Origin: MFD09286-c1 sp963701015
Lineage (GTDB): Bacteria; Bacteroidota; Bacteroidia; Bacteroidales; DTGW01
Direction of reading: 5' to 3'
Length of the DNA: 64,000 bases
Assembly: GCA_963701015.1 (NCBI GenBank)
Contig: OY969556.1
Coordinates: forward strand, 4,030,001-4,094,000
The position numbers and the translations under genes are program-made. The notes under the pieces were generated by a model. That model worked only from the letters and a program-made list of their open reading frames with translations, made no database searches and had not been told where the DNA came from. Below, one piece after another: positions 46,349 through 55,963 of the stretch. Each line of letters begins with the position of its first letter. The stretch's first letter is position 1.

Positions 46349-47446
46349 ATGAAAAGACTGGTAGTTAGTTTATTGATAAGTTGTTTTTTATATACTATTA
46401 ATTTTGGGCAAGGGATCAATTTGGTTCAAAAAGTTGGGGAAAGACCAATAAAATCTCAGGAAGACCAGTTTATTTATTGCCTGCCCCGCACATCACTCTC
46501 TATCAGGGTTTACTCAAGCAGAAAGATTACATTGTGTGGCCCTTATTTTGCTTATGCTGAAGAAATGCTAGGAATTAAAGGCGTTCCTGCTGAGAATATG
46601 GTTGAATGGCATATTGATAGTATTCGTATTTTTCCTTTCAATGAACCCGATCCTTCTGAATTTTATTCAATTACAACAGAAAAAGGTTTTAGACCAGGTT
46701 CATTTTTTGATTTGAACAAAGCTGATTTTATTATAGATCCGTCCATTCCTGACCAATTGAACTCAGAAAACTTTTCCGATCACAACCAAAATAAAAAACT
46801 GCCCTACGCATTTAAGGAACTTACTATGCAAGGTTCATATACTACAACTGCCGATACATTTTATAAAACAATTTTAAAAGACTCAATGTATATACGTGTA
46901 CCGATAATCAGACAAAGAACCGAAGTCCGTACATTAAAAGATAAAGCAAAAGAAGCAGCTGATATTATAATGAGAATAAGGCAACGTCGTTTTGATTTAA
47001 TTATGTCAGAAGATGTGGCGTTGCCTGAAGCAAATTCATTCAAACTCGACCTGGATGAATTGCGTGAAATGGAAGATTCATATACTGCTTTATTTATTGG
47101 AAAACGAATGGCGGAGCAACATTTAGATATTTATTATTTTTCTCCGTCAGCAAATACAACCAATGAAAATCAATTTGAATTGTTCCGTTTTTCTTCAAAA
47201 GGTGGGATTGGTGATAAAACCAATGCTGAAGTAACCCCTGTAGTTATTATGTTTGAGAAAGATGGCGATACAAAAGTATTAAACGATTGGTTGAAAAATG
47301 CCGATAAGCCTCAGAAAGACCATTTATTTTATAGAATTCCCGATAATGCAATGGTAAATGTTTTATGGAAAGGCAATATTTTAGCTTCACAAAAGCTACT
47401 ATTTTATCAATTTGGAACAACCGTTCCTTTTCCAGTAAAACCTTAA
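46349..47446 (+). CDS. DUF4831-family exported protein
   Basis: About 365 residues with a signal peptide (RLVVSLLISCFLYTINFGQ). The family pattern is FIYCLPRTSLSIRV followed by CGPYFAYAEEMLGIKG. DUF4831 proteins are widespread in Bacteroidota and of unknown function. The start MKRLVV is preferred over MIFKMKR. It follows nnr by about 48 bases and may be co-transcribed. Convergent with metF, with six bases between stops. Confidence 0.8.
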   Translation: MKRLVVSLLISCFLYTINFGQGINLVQKVGERPIKSQEDQFIYCLPRTSLSIRVYSSRKITLCGPYFAYAEEMLGIKGVPAENMVEWHIDSIRIFPFNEPDPSEFYSITTEKGFRPGSFFDLNKADFIIDPSIPDQLNSENFSDHNQNKKLPYAFKELTMQGSYTTTADTFYKTILKDSMYIRVPIIRQRTEVRTLKDKAKEAADIIMRIRQRRFDLIMSEDVALPEANSFKLDLDELREMEDSYTALFIGKRMAEQHLDIYYFSPSANTTNENQFELFRFSSKGGIGDKTNAEVTPVVIMFEKDGDTKVLNDWLKNADKPQKDHLFYRIPDNAMVNVLWKGNILASQKLLFYQFGTTVPFPVKP

Positions 47447-47452
47447 TAAATG

Positions 47453-48406
47453 TTAAAAAATTGCCTGGGCAATTTGCTTAACATTGTCAGAAATGCCATA
47501 AGTGTAAAAATGTATAGCCGGAGCGCCATTTGAAATTAATTCCTTCGATTGTATAATGGCCCATTTTATCCCAACTTCTTTAACATCCTGGTTGTTTTTG
47601 CATTTTTCTAATTCTTTATAAAACTCCTGGGGAATATCGCAACTAAAAATCTGTGGAACTAGTTTTATATCATTAAGTGTGGATAATGGTTTAATACCAG
47701 GAACAATTGGAACAGTAATACCAATTTCACGACATTTTTTTACGAATTCAAAAAACTTATTATTGTCAAAAAATAACTGTGTTACAATATAATCAGCTCC
47801 GGCATCAACTTTTTCTTTTAAATATTTTAAGTCAACATCCATGTTTGGCGCTTCAATATGTTTTTCGGGATAACCGGCAACACCTACGCTAAAATTGGTT
47901 GGAACAGGGTTTTTTAAAGTTGGGTCGAGATAAATTCCTTTATTCATATCCATTATCTGGCGAACCATTCCACTTGTATTGGCATGACCATTTTTTTCAG
48001 GCATAAATACCTTCTGGCCTTTCGGGGCATCGCCACGTAACAATAAAAGATTATCAAGACCAAGAAAATGGAAATCAATCAAAAGGTCTTCAATATCATC
48101 TTTTGTATGGCCTCCGCAAATTAAGTGAGGCACAACGGTTATATTATATCTGAATTTAATTGCAGCAGAAAGCGCCACGTTCCCTGGACGTTTACGAACA
48201 ACTTTTTTTTCTATTGTTCCATCAAAATTTGTATTAAAAACTGTTTCGTGCTGGTGGTACGTAATGTTAATGTTGATAGGATTAAATTCTATTAACGGAT
48301 CAATGGCTTTGTAAATATCGTCAATGCTTCGACCTTTTAATGGAGGAAGTAATTCAAAAGAAAAAAGAGTTTTTTTGGTGGAAGCCAATTGATCTGAAAT
48401 TTTCAT
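47453..48406 (-). CDS. metF: Methylenetetrahydrofolate reductase
   Basis: 317 residues with the MetF landmarks FSFELLPPLKGRSIDDIYKA, VPHLICGGHTKDDIEDLL, NLLLLRGDAPKG and DYIVTQLFFDNNKFFEF. A flavoprotein that makes 5-methyl-THF for methionine synthesis. I looked for a SAM riboswitch in the 120 bases upstream and saw none. Length is normal. Confidence 0.97.
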   Translation of the reverse strand: MKISDQLASTKKTLFSFELLPPLKGRSIDDIYKAIDPLIEFNPININITYHQHETVFNTNFDGTIEKKVVRKRPGNVALSAAIKFRYNITVVPHLICGGHTKDDIEDLLIDFHFLGLDNLLLLRGDAPKGQKVFMPEKNGHANTSGMVRQIMDMNKGIYLDPTLKNPVPTNFSVGVAGYPEKHIEAPNMDVDLKYLKEKVDAGADYIVTQLFFDNNKFFEFVKKCREIGITVPIVPGIKPLSTLNDIKLVPQIFSCDIPQEFYKELEKCKNNQDVKEVGIKWAIIQSKELISNGAPAIHFYTYGISDNVKQIAQAIF

Positions 48407-48527
48407 ATTCTATTTGTATTTTAAATTCAATTCAAAATTTAACTTAATGCTAATTAATTTTGAATGCAATTTTAGGGTTAATAAAATAAATATGCAAATT
48501 CGATTTATTAAAGAAAGTGAGTAGGAT

Positions 48528-49697
48528 TTAAGAAGGTATCAGGTTACTATGATTTTGCTTAAATTTTGGAATTGTGATTTTAAATATACTTCCCTGGCCT
48601 TTTGTGCTTTCAGCTTCAATTTTACCATAGTTGAGTTGAATAAACTCATTGCATAAAATCAATCCTAATCCTGTTCCTCTTTCTTTTTCAGTTCCGAGTG
48701 TAGTATAATCATTGCTTAAGCTGAATAAATTCGTAAGTTTTAAAGGATCAATCCCAACGCCATTGTCAATAACTTCTAAAATTACATTTTCATTTGAGTT
48801 CTCTGATTTAATTGTAATAACACCTTTACGTGGAGTAAATTTTATGGCGTTTGAAATGAGGTTTCGAATTACAGTGCGGATCATATTCTGGTCAGCATAA
48901 ACATATATATCAGTCGGTATTTTTTGATTTATTTTAATTTCTTTCTTTGATGCAATTCCTTGTAATAGATTCACAGACTCTAAGGTTATATTGTTTAAGT
49001 TAAATATAACAGGATTAATGTCAATTTTACGTGTATTTGCCCTAGCCCAATCTAATAAATTTTCCAATAGTTGATGCCCATGGTTGGCTGCTTTTGACAT
49101 ATATTCAATATATTCCTTAATTTTTTGTTCATTATATCTTTCAAAATTAGTAAGTAAAAGAGTAGAAAACCCAACCAATGAATTAAACGGGCTACGCAAG
49201 TCATGTGCAATAATAGAAAGGAACTTCATTTTAGCAAGGTTCGATTCTTTAAGTTTATTTTCAATATCAATTCGTTCAGAAATATCAAATCCAATTCCAA
49301 TAAAACCAGACAATATCCCATCTTTAATTATTTTTGAAAAGTAAGCGGTAAACGGAAATTGGCTGCCATCCTTGTGAATAGCGGTTAGTTCTTTGGCATG
49401 AAAATTTCCCCTGTTTTGTTCTTTTAAATAAAGTTTTCTGATATGGATAAGACTTTCAGCAGTTATTATGTCTTTTAAATAAATGCCATCTTCCATTTCA
49501 TTTTCAGTAAACTTGAATTTTTCGATACAGGTATTATTAAGGAAAGTAAAGCGTTCGTTCATGTCTATCAGGAAAACAATCTCGGGCAAATCCCTGAGAA
49601 TCGAGAATTCCCTTTCTTTAAGGGTTTTATTTTCAGCTTCAAGTAACTTAATTTTTCGTTCAAGTTCCTCACAAACATATTGCAAGTCAGCAACCAT
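48528..49697 (-). CDS. PAS-domain sensor histidine kinase (soluble)
   Basis: 389 residues without membrane segments. An N-terminal coiled coil (1-30) precedes a PAS domain (about 30-150) ending in GFIGIGFDISERIDIENKLK. Then come the H-box FLSIIAHDLRSPFNSLVGFS (phospho-His near 165), N-box NLISNAIKFTPRKG, G1 DNGVGIDP and G2 GTGLGL. No response regulator gene is adjacent. The free receiver proteins at 54929 and 55526 are possible partners. The cytoplasmic location suggests an internal signal. Confidence 0.94.
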   Translation of the reverse strand: MVADLQYVCEELERKIKLLEAENKTLKEREFSILRDLPEIVFLIDMNERFTFLNNTCIEKFKFTENEMEDGIYLKDIITAESLIHIRKLYLKEQNRGNFHAKELTAIHKDGSQFPFTAYFSKIIKDGILSGFIGIGFDISERIDIENKLKESNLAKMKFLSIIAHDLRSPFNSLVGFSTLLLTNFERYNEQKIKEYIEYMSKAANHGHQLLENLLDWARANTRKIDINPVIFNLNNITLESVNLLQGIASKKEIKINQKIPTDIYVYADQNMIRTVIRNLISNAIKFTPRKGVITIKSENSNENVILEVIDNGVGIDPLKLTNLFSLSNDYTTLGTEKERGTGLGLILCNEFIQLNYGKIEAESTKGQGSIFKITIPKFKQNHSNLIPS

Positions 49698-49862
49698 AAG
49701 GTCAATTATAATTTCCGTTCGAGTAAATTACGCTTTTGTATAAAACAAATCAAAGTTTAAAAAAAATGTTCTTAGAATGAAACTATTTTGACCAAAATAA
49801 GGATTTAATTCAAAATATTTTCTTAAGCTATGAATGTCAGTAGTTTAAGTACTTGATAAGTT

Positions 49863-50720
49863 TTATCTGAAATGATAATTTTTATTTGTTGGGCTGAATT
49901 CATCCCATTCAAATTGCTTGTTTATTTGAAGGTTGTTGTACGAATACGAACCATAAAGTCCTTTATTGTCGAAGATGTCAATTTGTACTGGCATTAAAAT
50001 AGACTTATCAAGGTATAAAACCATTTTTGAGGCATACGAATTTGGGATTTTAATTACCTGGCCTGGTTTAACATCGTTATAATTTTCTATTTTAGGATTA
50101 TTTTCTAATATCATATAATCATTGGTGTACATACATTTTGCAATAGTAGTAAGGTTTTCATTTGCCTGAACAGTGTAATTAATAAACTGAAAATTGTTGT
50201 TGTATAACACAATTTTATAACAATCCTTGCCATCTTTAATTTCAGAACCTTCCAGTTCAATTTTAATATCATCGGGATGTGATTTTATAATAGCTTCAAT
50301 TACGTTTGAAAAATATGTAAATCCAGCTTCGAAAATTGTATGGTGATGGTTTTCACGCACCCGTTTCCCTTTCGGGTCAAGGGAAACTTGTATCCAGGGA
50401 AACCCAATAGTTGCAATAAGCAATTTATTATTATTGGTACCTTCCACATATAATGCATCAAGTTTTATTCCAATAAATGATTGTCGTACATAAATTTTAA
50501 CAGGTGAATTATTAATTTTGAAAAACGATTTTTTTACAACCATTTTACCTTTAATACGTTCACTCATTACTGCATTATATTCAATAGTATTTACCTTTTC
50601 CGAATTTTCAATCATTGATTGTAGTAACTTTACAGCATCGTCAGTTGATTGCGAATTTATTGCAAAGCAAGAAATAATTATTGAAAATATCAGTAATAGA
50701 ACGATTTTCAAAAATTTCAT
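49863..50720 (-). CDS. Exported DUF1571 protein with LysM domain
   Basis: 285 residues with a signal peptide (IVLLLIFSIIISCFAINSQ). A DUF1571-type region has INNSPVKIYVRQSFIGIKLD and GFPWIQVSLDPKGKRVREN. A LysM-like peptidoglycan-binding segment (YTVQANENLTTIAKCMYTND to NDVKPGQVIKIPNSY) follows. It is probably periplasmic and bound to the cell wall. No enzymatic motif is visible. Confidence 0.8.
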   Translation of the reverse strand: MKFLKIVLLLIFSIIISCFAINSQSTDDAVKLLQSMIENSEKVNTIEYNAVMSERIKGKMVVKKSFFKINNSPVKIYVRQSFIGIKLDALYVEGTNNNKLLIATIGFPWIQVSLDPKGKRVRENHHHTIFEAGFTYFSNVIEAIIKSHPDDIKIELEGSEIKDGKDCYKIVLYNNNFQFINYTVQANENLTTIAKCMYTNDYMILENNPKIENYNDVKPGQVIKIPNSYASKMVLYLDKSILMPVQIDIFDNKGLYGSYSYNNLQINKQFEWDEFSPTNKNYHFR

Positions 50721-50747
50721 GATAGTAATTTAATTTTTTTTCGTTTG

Positions 50748-50755
50748 CAAATATA
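50748..50755 (-). promoter_or_regulatory. Predicted -7 box of the DUF1571 gene
   Basis: TATATTTG on the gene strand, 28 bases before the start codon. Confidence 0.5.
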
Positions 50756-50841
50756 AAAGAAATGTCATTGTTACGTTAAATCTATTTCAACCTGATTGGC
50801 ACTCTTTAAAAAAATTGTAATTTAGCTTATAAATTAATCTT

Positions 50842-51414
50842 ATGATTAACGATTTAGTATTAAGAAACAGAAGTTATAGAAGGTTTTTTCAGGAAGAACT
50901 TATTCCGAAGCAAATATTATTGGAATTGGTTGACCTGGCAAGGTTATCAGCTTCTGCCAAAAATATGCAATCATTAAAATATATTCTCTCAAATGATACA
51001 AAGAAGAATAATTTAATTTTTCCCACACTTGCTTGGGCTGCATACTTAAAAGATTGGGATGGTCCGGTGGAAGGGGAGCAACCATCTGCTTATATCATTA
51101 TATTAAACGACAACACTTTATCAACCAATTATTTTTGCGACCATGGAATTGCTTCTCAAAGTATTTTATTAGGTGCAGTTGAAAAGGGATTAGGTGGTTG
51201 CATAATTGCCAGTATTGCCCGTGACAAGCTTAGAACGATTTTGCATATCCCTGAAAAATTTGAAATTGTGCAAATTATTGCACTTGGTAAACCTAAAGAA
51301 ACTGTTGTTATTGAGCCATGTTACGAAAATGGCGATATTAAATATTGGCACGATGAAAATCAAATACATCATGTGCCTAAACGCTTATTAAATGAAATTA
51401 TTTTAAAATATTAA
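50842..51414 (+). CDS. Nitroreductase-family protein
   Basis: 190 residues. The FMN-binding start RNRSYRRFFQEELIPKQILL, LVDLARLSASAKNMQSLKY and the glycine-rich AVEKGLGGCIIASIARDKLR fit the nitroreductase fold. It is a flavin-dependent NAD(P)H oxidoreductase of unknown natural substrate. The next gene begins 23 bases later on the same strand. Confidence 0.9.
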   Translation: MINDLVLRNRSYRRFFQEELIPKQILLELVDLARLSASAKNMQSLKYILSNDTKKNNLIFPTLAWAAYLKDWDGPVEGEQPSAYIIILNDNTLSTNYFCDHGIASQSILLGAVEKGLGGCIIASIARDKLRTILHIPEKFEIVQIIALGKPKETVVIEPCYENGDIKYWHDENQIHHVPKRLLNEIILKY

Positions 51415-51437
51415 CCTTCACCCAAACCTTAATTATT

Positions 51438-54400
51438 ATGAAAATTCTTAAAATCCTAAAAATTACTTGCTTCATTGTAGTTTTGACAATTTCACAATTT
51501 ACAATTGCTCAGGAAGGAAGTCCATTTCAAACAAATTTTATTCCAGACGATGAATCATTAACTGAGAATTATAGCATTTGTAACGATAAAGACGGTGTAC
51601 TAATTATCGCTAATCGAAAGGGAATATTGACCTTCGATGCCGAAGATTGGAAACTAATTCAAACGCCAGAATTGCCTATTGTGGTTTCATTTGACCCAAA
51701 AAGCCAGATTGTTTTTGTAGGTTGTAGAAATAGTTTAGGCTATTTGAATAAAAATTATTTTGGCGATTATGAATATATAAAACTTTCAGATAATCAGGTA
51801 GGAGCTGTTGTTCAAATTGCCTATGCAGGAAATTATGTTTATTTTATGAGTTCTACTTATATAACTCGTATAAATACACAAAATTTTAAAGATATTTTGC
51901 AATGGAAATCTGCCGAAAAAACACCTTTACAAACTTTAATTCCACTTAAAGATAAAGTATTGGTTGATGTTGCTGGGATAGGTCTGGAATCAACCGATGA
52001 TAAAGTTTTGAAACCATTTTTAAAAGACTTTTCTTTATCAGGAAAGGTACTGTTTGCTTTAAATTACGATGAAAGTTCAGTTTTATTAGGAGCTACCGAT
52101 AACAAATGTTATTTATTTAATGGGGTAACAGTAAAACCTTTTATTCTACAAGATCAACAATATATTTCGGATGGGTCAATTGTTGATGCTAAAAATTTAG
52201 ATAATGATAAAATTGTTATTTCAACCGTAGGTGCAGGTTGTTTGGTTTTTGATAAAAAGACCGGGAAAACAGTATTTACAGCAAATTACCAGACCGGATT
52301 ACCTGATGATGAAATTTTTGCTTTGGCAACTGATAAAAATCATGGTGTATGGCTTGCACATTCTTATGGACTTACAAGAATTGATGCAGGTATTCCTGTT
52401 AAAAACTTTTCGTATTATAAAGGGCTTTCAGGTAACCTTCAATCAATTGAATTTTTAAATGGAAAGCTTTTTATAGGCTCTAGCAATGGCGTATATTATC
52501 TCGATAAAAAAAAGGATTACGTTGAATATACTGTAAAAGAAGCACAAAAAACTGAAACTTCTGCTTTGCCTGCTAAAAAGACTGAACAAACTGATGTATC
52601 AAAAGAAGCGTCAAAATCTGAACAAGTTCAGCCAAAAGAACAAAAGCGTGGTTTTTTCGGAAGATTATTTTCACGAAAATCGAAAAATGATGAAACAGTT
52701 GCAAAAGAAGAAGAAAAATCAACTGGTTCAGAAGAGGAAGCAGCGCCTAAAACTTCAATCTGGAATATATTGGGCGTAAATAAAGCAAAAGAGTCGCAAA
52801 CGGAACGGCAGGACTTACAACATAAAGTATATAAAATATCATCTATTACCCATGTTTATAATAAAGTTCCTAATTTCGAACATAAGTGCAAGCAATTGTT
52901 GTTGTTTAATGGCAAACTCATTGCAGTTAGTGTTGCAGGAATTTATGAAATAAATGAATTAAAAGCTACTCTTATATTACCTAATGTTGAGGTTAATTAT
53001 ATTTATGCTGAGCCGCAGACGAATACATTGTATTTATGTACAAAAACTGGAGTTTTAAAAGAAACGATTAATAAAGGTAAATGGGACGAAACAGAATTTC
53101 CTGGTCTTAAGAAGGAACCTGTATATTCATTTGCAAGGGATATTTTCGATAATTATTGGATAGGGGCAGAAAGTAAAACCTATAGAATTAAATTGAAAAA
53201 AGATGGAAGCCTGAAGGAATCTAAAACTTTTATATTTAATGTTGATTCACGCGAAAGGGTTATAGTTAGGATAATAAATAAAAAACCTGCATTCTTCCTT
53301 TCCTCTGGCATTTACTCAATATTCAATGATTCAGTTCAAATGAACCTGCCTCTATCGCATTACGTTGGAACTAATACTAAATATTTCTTTCCGCAGCAAG
53401 ACAATACTTTCATTCGTAACGGGCAGGATTGGATTAGTTTATCAGCATCAAATGGAATTGATTCTGTAGTGCCTACATATTTGAATTTATTTGATAAAAT
53501 AAATACTATCTATAAAGATAATACTTCGAATTTATGGTTAATTAACGATAATTCAACAATTTATAAAGTTGACCAAAAGGGAATTGAACATTATTCAAGT
53601 GATTTTAATGCATTTATTAAACATTTTTCAGGAGCATCCAATGTCCCTTTTTCATTATATGGTGTAGAGCTTGACAAAAAGAACCATCAGGTAAAAATTT
53701 ATATCAGTGCACCGTTTTATGTAAGGCCTAATTCAAATCAATTTCAATATAAAATTGGCGATCAGGAATGGTCAGAATGGAGTTCTCAACCATATTTCGG
53801 CATATATTTGGCTAATTCAGGTAAATACGAAATTCATGTTAGGGCAAAAAATATATTTGGAAAAATTAGCGAAGAAAAAATATTACGATTCTCAATTAAA
53901 AAGCCATTTTACGAAACCGTTTGGTTTTATTTACTCTGTGTAATAGCATTGGTTTATTTAATTTATTTGTTCATTAAATTCAGAGAAAGGAATTTATTAC
54001 ACGAAAAAGAAGTGCTGGAACAAAAAGTTAAAGAACGAACCAAGCAAATTGAAGAACAAAAAGAAGAAATTGAAGCCCAGCGCGATAATTTGGCTGAAAA
54101 GAATGAACAAATATTAATTCAAAAAGAGGCTATTATAATTCAGAGTGATAAAATTGCTTTGCAGAATCGTGAAATAAAGGATAGTATCCGATATGCCAAA
54201 CGCCTTCAAACAGCTGTTTTACCTGATAATGATATTATAAGCAGTTTATTATCGGACTATTTTGTGCTTTTTAAACCAAAGGATATTGTGTCTGGTGATT
54301 TTTACTGGGTTAAATCTAAAAACGATAAAGTAATTGCAGTTGCCGCTGATTGCACAGGTCATGGCGTTCCCGGTGGATTCCTGAGTATGTTAGGAGTTTC

Positions 54401-54926
54401 GTTGTTAAACGAAATTTCAGCAATAGATAAAGATTTTAAAGCTAATGAAATTTTGAACCTGCTTAGGGTTAGATTAAAAAGTACTTTAATTAAGGAAGGT
54501 CATGACCAAAATGAAACCAAAGATGGGATGGATATTGCACTGGTAATTATTGATAAAAAGCAAATGAAGGTTCAATATGCGGGAGCTAACAATCCATTAT
54601 ACCTTATAAGAAATAAAGAAATTATTGAATATAATGCTGATAAAATGCCTGTTGGATCATTTATTGCTGAAAAAGAATCGTTTACCAATAATGAAATTGA
54701 CATTCAACATGGCGACCAATTGTTTATGTTTTCCGATGGATTCAGGGACCAGCTTGGTGGACCGAATGAAAAACGTATAAAATCGCCAGGGCTAAGAAAT
54801 TTATTATTGGAGGTCAATGAAAATCCTATGAGGAAGCAAAAAGAGCTTATTGATAAATTTTTTGAAGATTGGCAAGGTGATTATGAGCAAGTTGATGATA
54901 TTTTGATTTTTGGAATAAAAATATAA
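51438..54926 (+). CDS. Beta-propeller sensor fused to SpoIIE/PP2C phosphatase
   Basis: 1162 residues: a signal peptide (LKITCFIVVLTISQFTIAQ), then two-component-regulator-type propeller repeats (about 30-740). A Y_Y_Y domain (about 740-820), one membrane helix (WFYLLCVIALVYLIYLF), a long coiled coil and a SpoIIE PP2C domain (about 915-1162) with AVAADCTGHGVPGGFLSMLG and DQVDDILIFGIKI. It replaces the kinase of hybrid two-component systems with a phosphatase output. A charged low-complexity insert (about residues 375-460, with KRGFFGRLFSRKSK) interrupts the propeller. The likely target is a SiaC- or anti-anti-sigma-like protein. Convergent with the receiver gene, with two bases between stops. 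Confidence 0.92.
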   Translation: MKILKILKITCFIVVLTISQFTIAQEGSPFQTNFIPDDESLTENYSICNDKDGVLIIANRKGILTFDAEDWKLIQTPELPIVVSFDPKSQIVFVGCRNSLGYLNKNYFGDYEYIKLSDNQVGAVVQIAYAGNYVYFMSSTYITRINTQNFKDILQWKSAEKTPLQTLIPLKDKVLVDVAGIGLESTDDKVLKPFLKDFSLSGKVLFALNYDESSVLLGATDNKCYLFNGVTVKPFILQDQQYISDGSIVDAKNLDNDKIVISTVGAGCLVFDKKTGKTVFTANYQTGLPDDEIFALATDKNHGVWLAHSYGLTRIDAGIPVKNFSYYKGLSGNLQSIEFLNGKLFIGSSNGVYYLDKKKDYVEYTVKEAQKTETSALPAKKTEQTDVSKEASKSEQVQPKEQKRGFFGRLFSRKSKNDETVAKEEEKSTGSEEEAAPKTSIWNILGVNKAKESQTERQDLQHKVYKISSITHVYNKVPNFEHKCKQLLLFNGKLIAVSVAGIYEINELKATLILPNVEVNYIYAEPQTNTLYLCTKTGVLKETINKGKWDETEFPGLKKEPVYSFARDIFDNYWIGAESKTYRIKLKKDGSLKESKTFIFNVDSRERVIVRIINKKPAFFLSSGIYSIFNDSVQMNLPLSHYVGTNTKYFFPQQDNTFIRNGQDWISLSASNGIDSVVPTYLNLFDKINTIYKDNTSNLWLINDNSTIYKVDQKGIEHYSSDFNAFIKHFSGASNVPFSLYGVELDKKNHQVKIYISAPFYVRPNSNQFQYKIGDQEWSEWSSQPYFGIYLANSGKYEIHVRAKNIFGKISEEKILRFSIKKPFYETVWFYLLCVIALVYLIYLFIKFRERNLLHEKEVLEQKVKERTKQIEEQKEEIEAQRDNLAEKNEQILIQKEAIIIQSDKIALQNREIKDSIRYAKRLQTAVLPDNDIISSLLSDYFVLFKPKDIVSGDFYWVKSKNDKVIAVAADCTGHGVPGGFLSMLGVSLLNEISAIDKDFKANEILNLLRVRLKSTLIKEGHDQNETKDGMDIALVIIDKKQMKVQYAGANNPLYLIRNKEIIEYNADKMPVGSFIAEKESFTNNEIDIQHGDQLFMFSDGFRDQLGGPNEKRIKSPGLRNLLLEVNENPMRKQKELIDKFFEDWQGDYEQVDDILIFGIKI

Positions 54927-54928
54927 CG

Positions 54929-55318
54929 TTATTGATATTTTTCAAAAGCTTGTTCAATATTATTAAATAAAATGTCTGGATTAATTGGCTTAGCTATAAA
55001 AAAGTCACAACCGGCATCCATGCTTTTTTTAATATACGAGTCAAATGAATATGCCGATTGGATGATGATTGGCATGTTTTTTTTTACTTTCTTAATTATT
55101 CGTGTTGCTTGCCATCCGTTCATGTCAGGCAGTTGAATGTCCATTAAAATAAGATCAATAGATTTATTTTCATGAACTGCATAAATAGCATCGGAAACAT
55201 TAACAACATGAAGTGTTTTAGCATTAGTATCTTCAAATAAGTCTATCAGAAACCGGGCGCTCATTTCATCATCTTCAACTATCAGGATAGTCTTATTGCT
55301 AAAATCAGGGTTATTCAT
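54929..55318 (-). CDS. Stand-alone response-regulator receiver protein
   Basis: 129 residues, only a receiver domain: TILIVEDDEM (acidic pocket), LILMDIQLPDMNG with the phospho-accepting Asp, QSAYSF with the Thr/Ser switch position as Ser, and AKPINPDIL with the conserved Lys. No output domain, so it works as a phosphate relay or through protein contacts. It closely resembles the protein at 55526. Confidence 0.92.
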   Translation of the reverse strand: MNNPDFSNKTILIVEDDEMSARFLIDLFEDTNAKTLHVVNVSDAIYAVHENKSIDLILMDIQLPDMNGWQATRIIKKVKKNMPIIIQSAYSFDSYIKKSMDAGCDFFIAKPINPDILFNNIEQAFEKYQ

Positions 55319-55363
55319 TCAAAATTTGATTCAGTATTCTAGGGTTTTATCTAATAAAGACTT

Positions 55364-55371
55364 CAAATATA
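55364..55371 (-). promoter_or_regulatory. Predicted -7 box of the minus-strand receiver gene
   Basis: TATATTTG on the gene strand, about 46 bases before the start codon. Confidence 0.5.
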
Positions 55372-55525
55372 AAAATTATTATTAAATTTATAAGAGGTCT
55401 GATTTTACAATATTATCTAACTTACATTGATATTCATATTTATTTCTATCATTTAACTTTATATTGTGCATAAATTTTCATAATTTTAAAATAGAAATTA
55501 TTGAAATAACTAACATTAAATAATA

Positions 55526-55921
55526 ATGAAATATAATTCAGGGCTTTATTTAAAAGGGAAAACAATATTAATTGTTGAAGACGATTATGTCTGCTCCCAG
55601 TTAATCAGGGAGCTTTTGGCTGACACTGAAGCTACAATTATACATGCATTAACTGCTGCCAAAGCTGTTGAAACAGTTGCAAAAAATACGCACATCGATT
55701 TAATTTTGATGGATATTCAACTGCCTGACATGACCGGTTTACAGGCTGCACAAAGTATAAAAAATATAAACAAAAGTATTCCAATTGTGGTTCAAACTGC
55801 TTATGCTTTTGAATCGTACATGAAAAAAAGCAGGGAAATAGGTTGTGATGGATTTATTGTAAAACCTATTGATGCTCAAAAACTATATGAAGCAGTAAAA
55901 AAACATTTAGGAAAAAAATAA
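55526..55921 (+). CDS. Stand-alone response-regulator receiver protein
   Basis: 131 residues: TILIVEDDYVCSQLIRELLA, LILMDIQLPDMTG with the phospho-Asp, QTAYAF and VKPIDAQKL. It is divergently oriented to the receiver gene at 54929 and is probably a paralogue from local duplication with inversion. No output domain. Confidence 0.92.
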   Translation: MKYNSGLYLKGKTILIVEDDYVCSQLIRELLADTEATIIHALTAAKAVETVAKNTHIDLILMDIQLPDMTGLQAAQSIKNINKSIPIVVQTAYAFESYMKKSREIGCDGFIVKPIDAQKLYEAVKKHLGKK

Positions 55922-55963
55922 AAGTTCCCGAAATTTATTTTATCAATAATAAATATTTCAATT

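Noticed and set aside
48407..48527. SAM riboswitch before metF
   Set aside because: The leader is short and AT-rich with no recognisable riboswitch core or stems.
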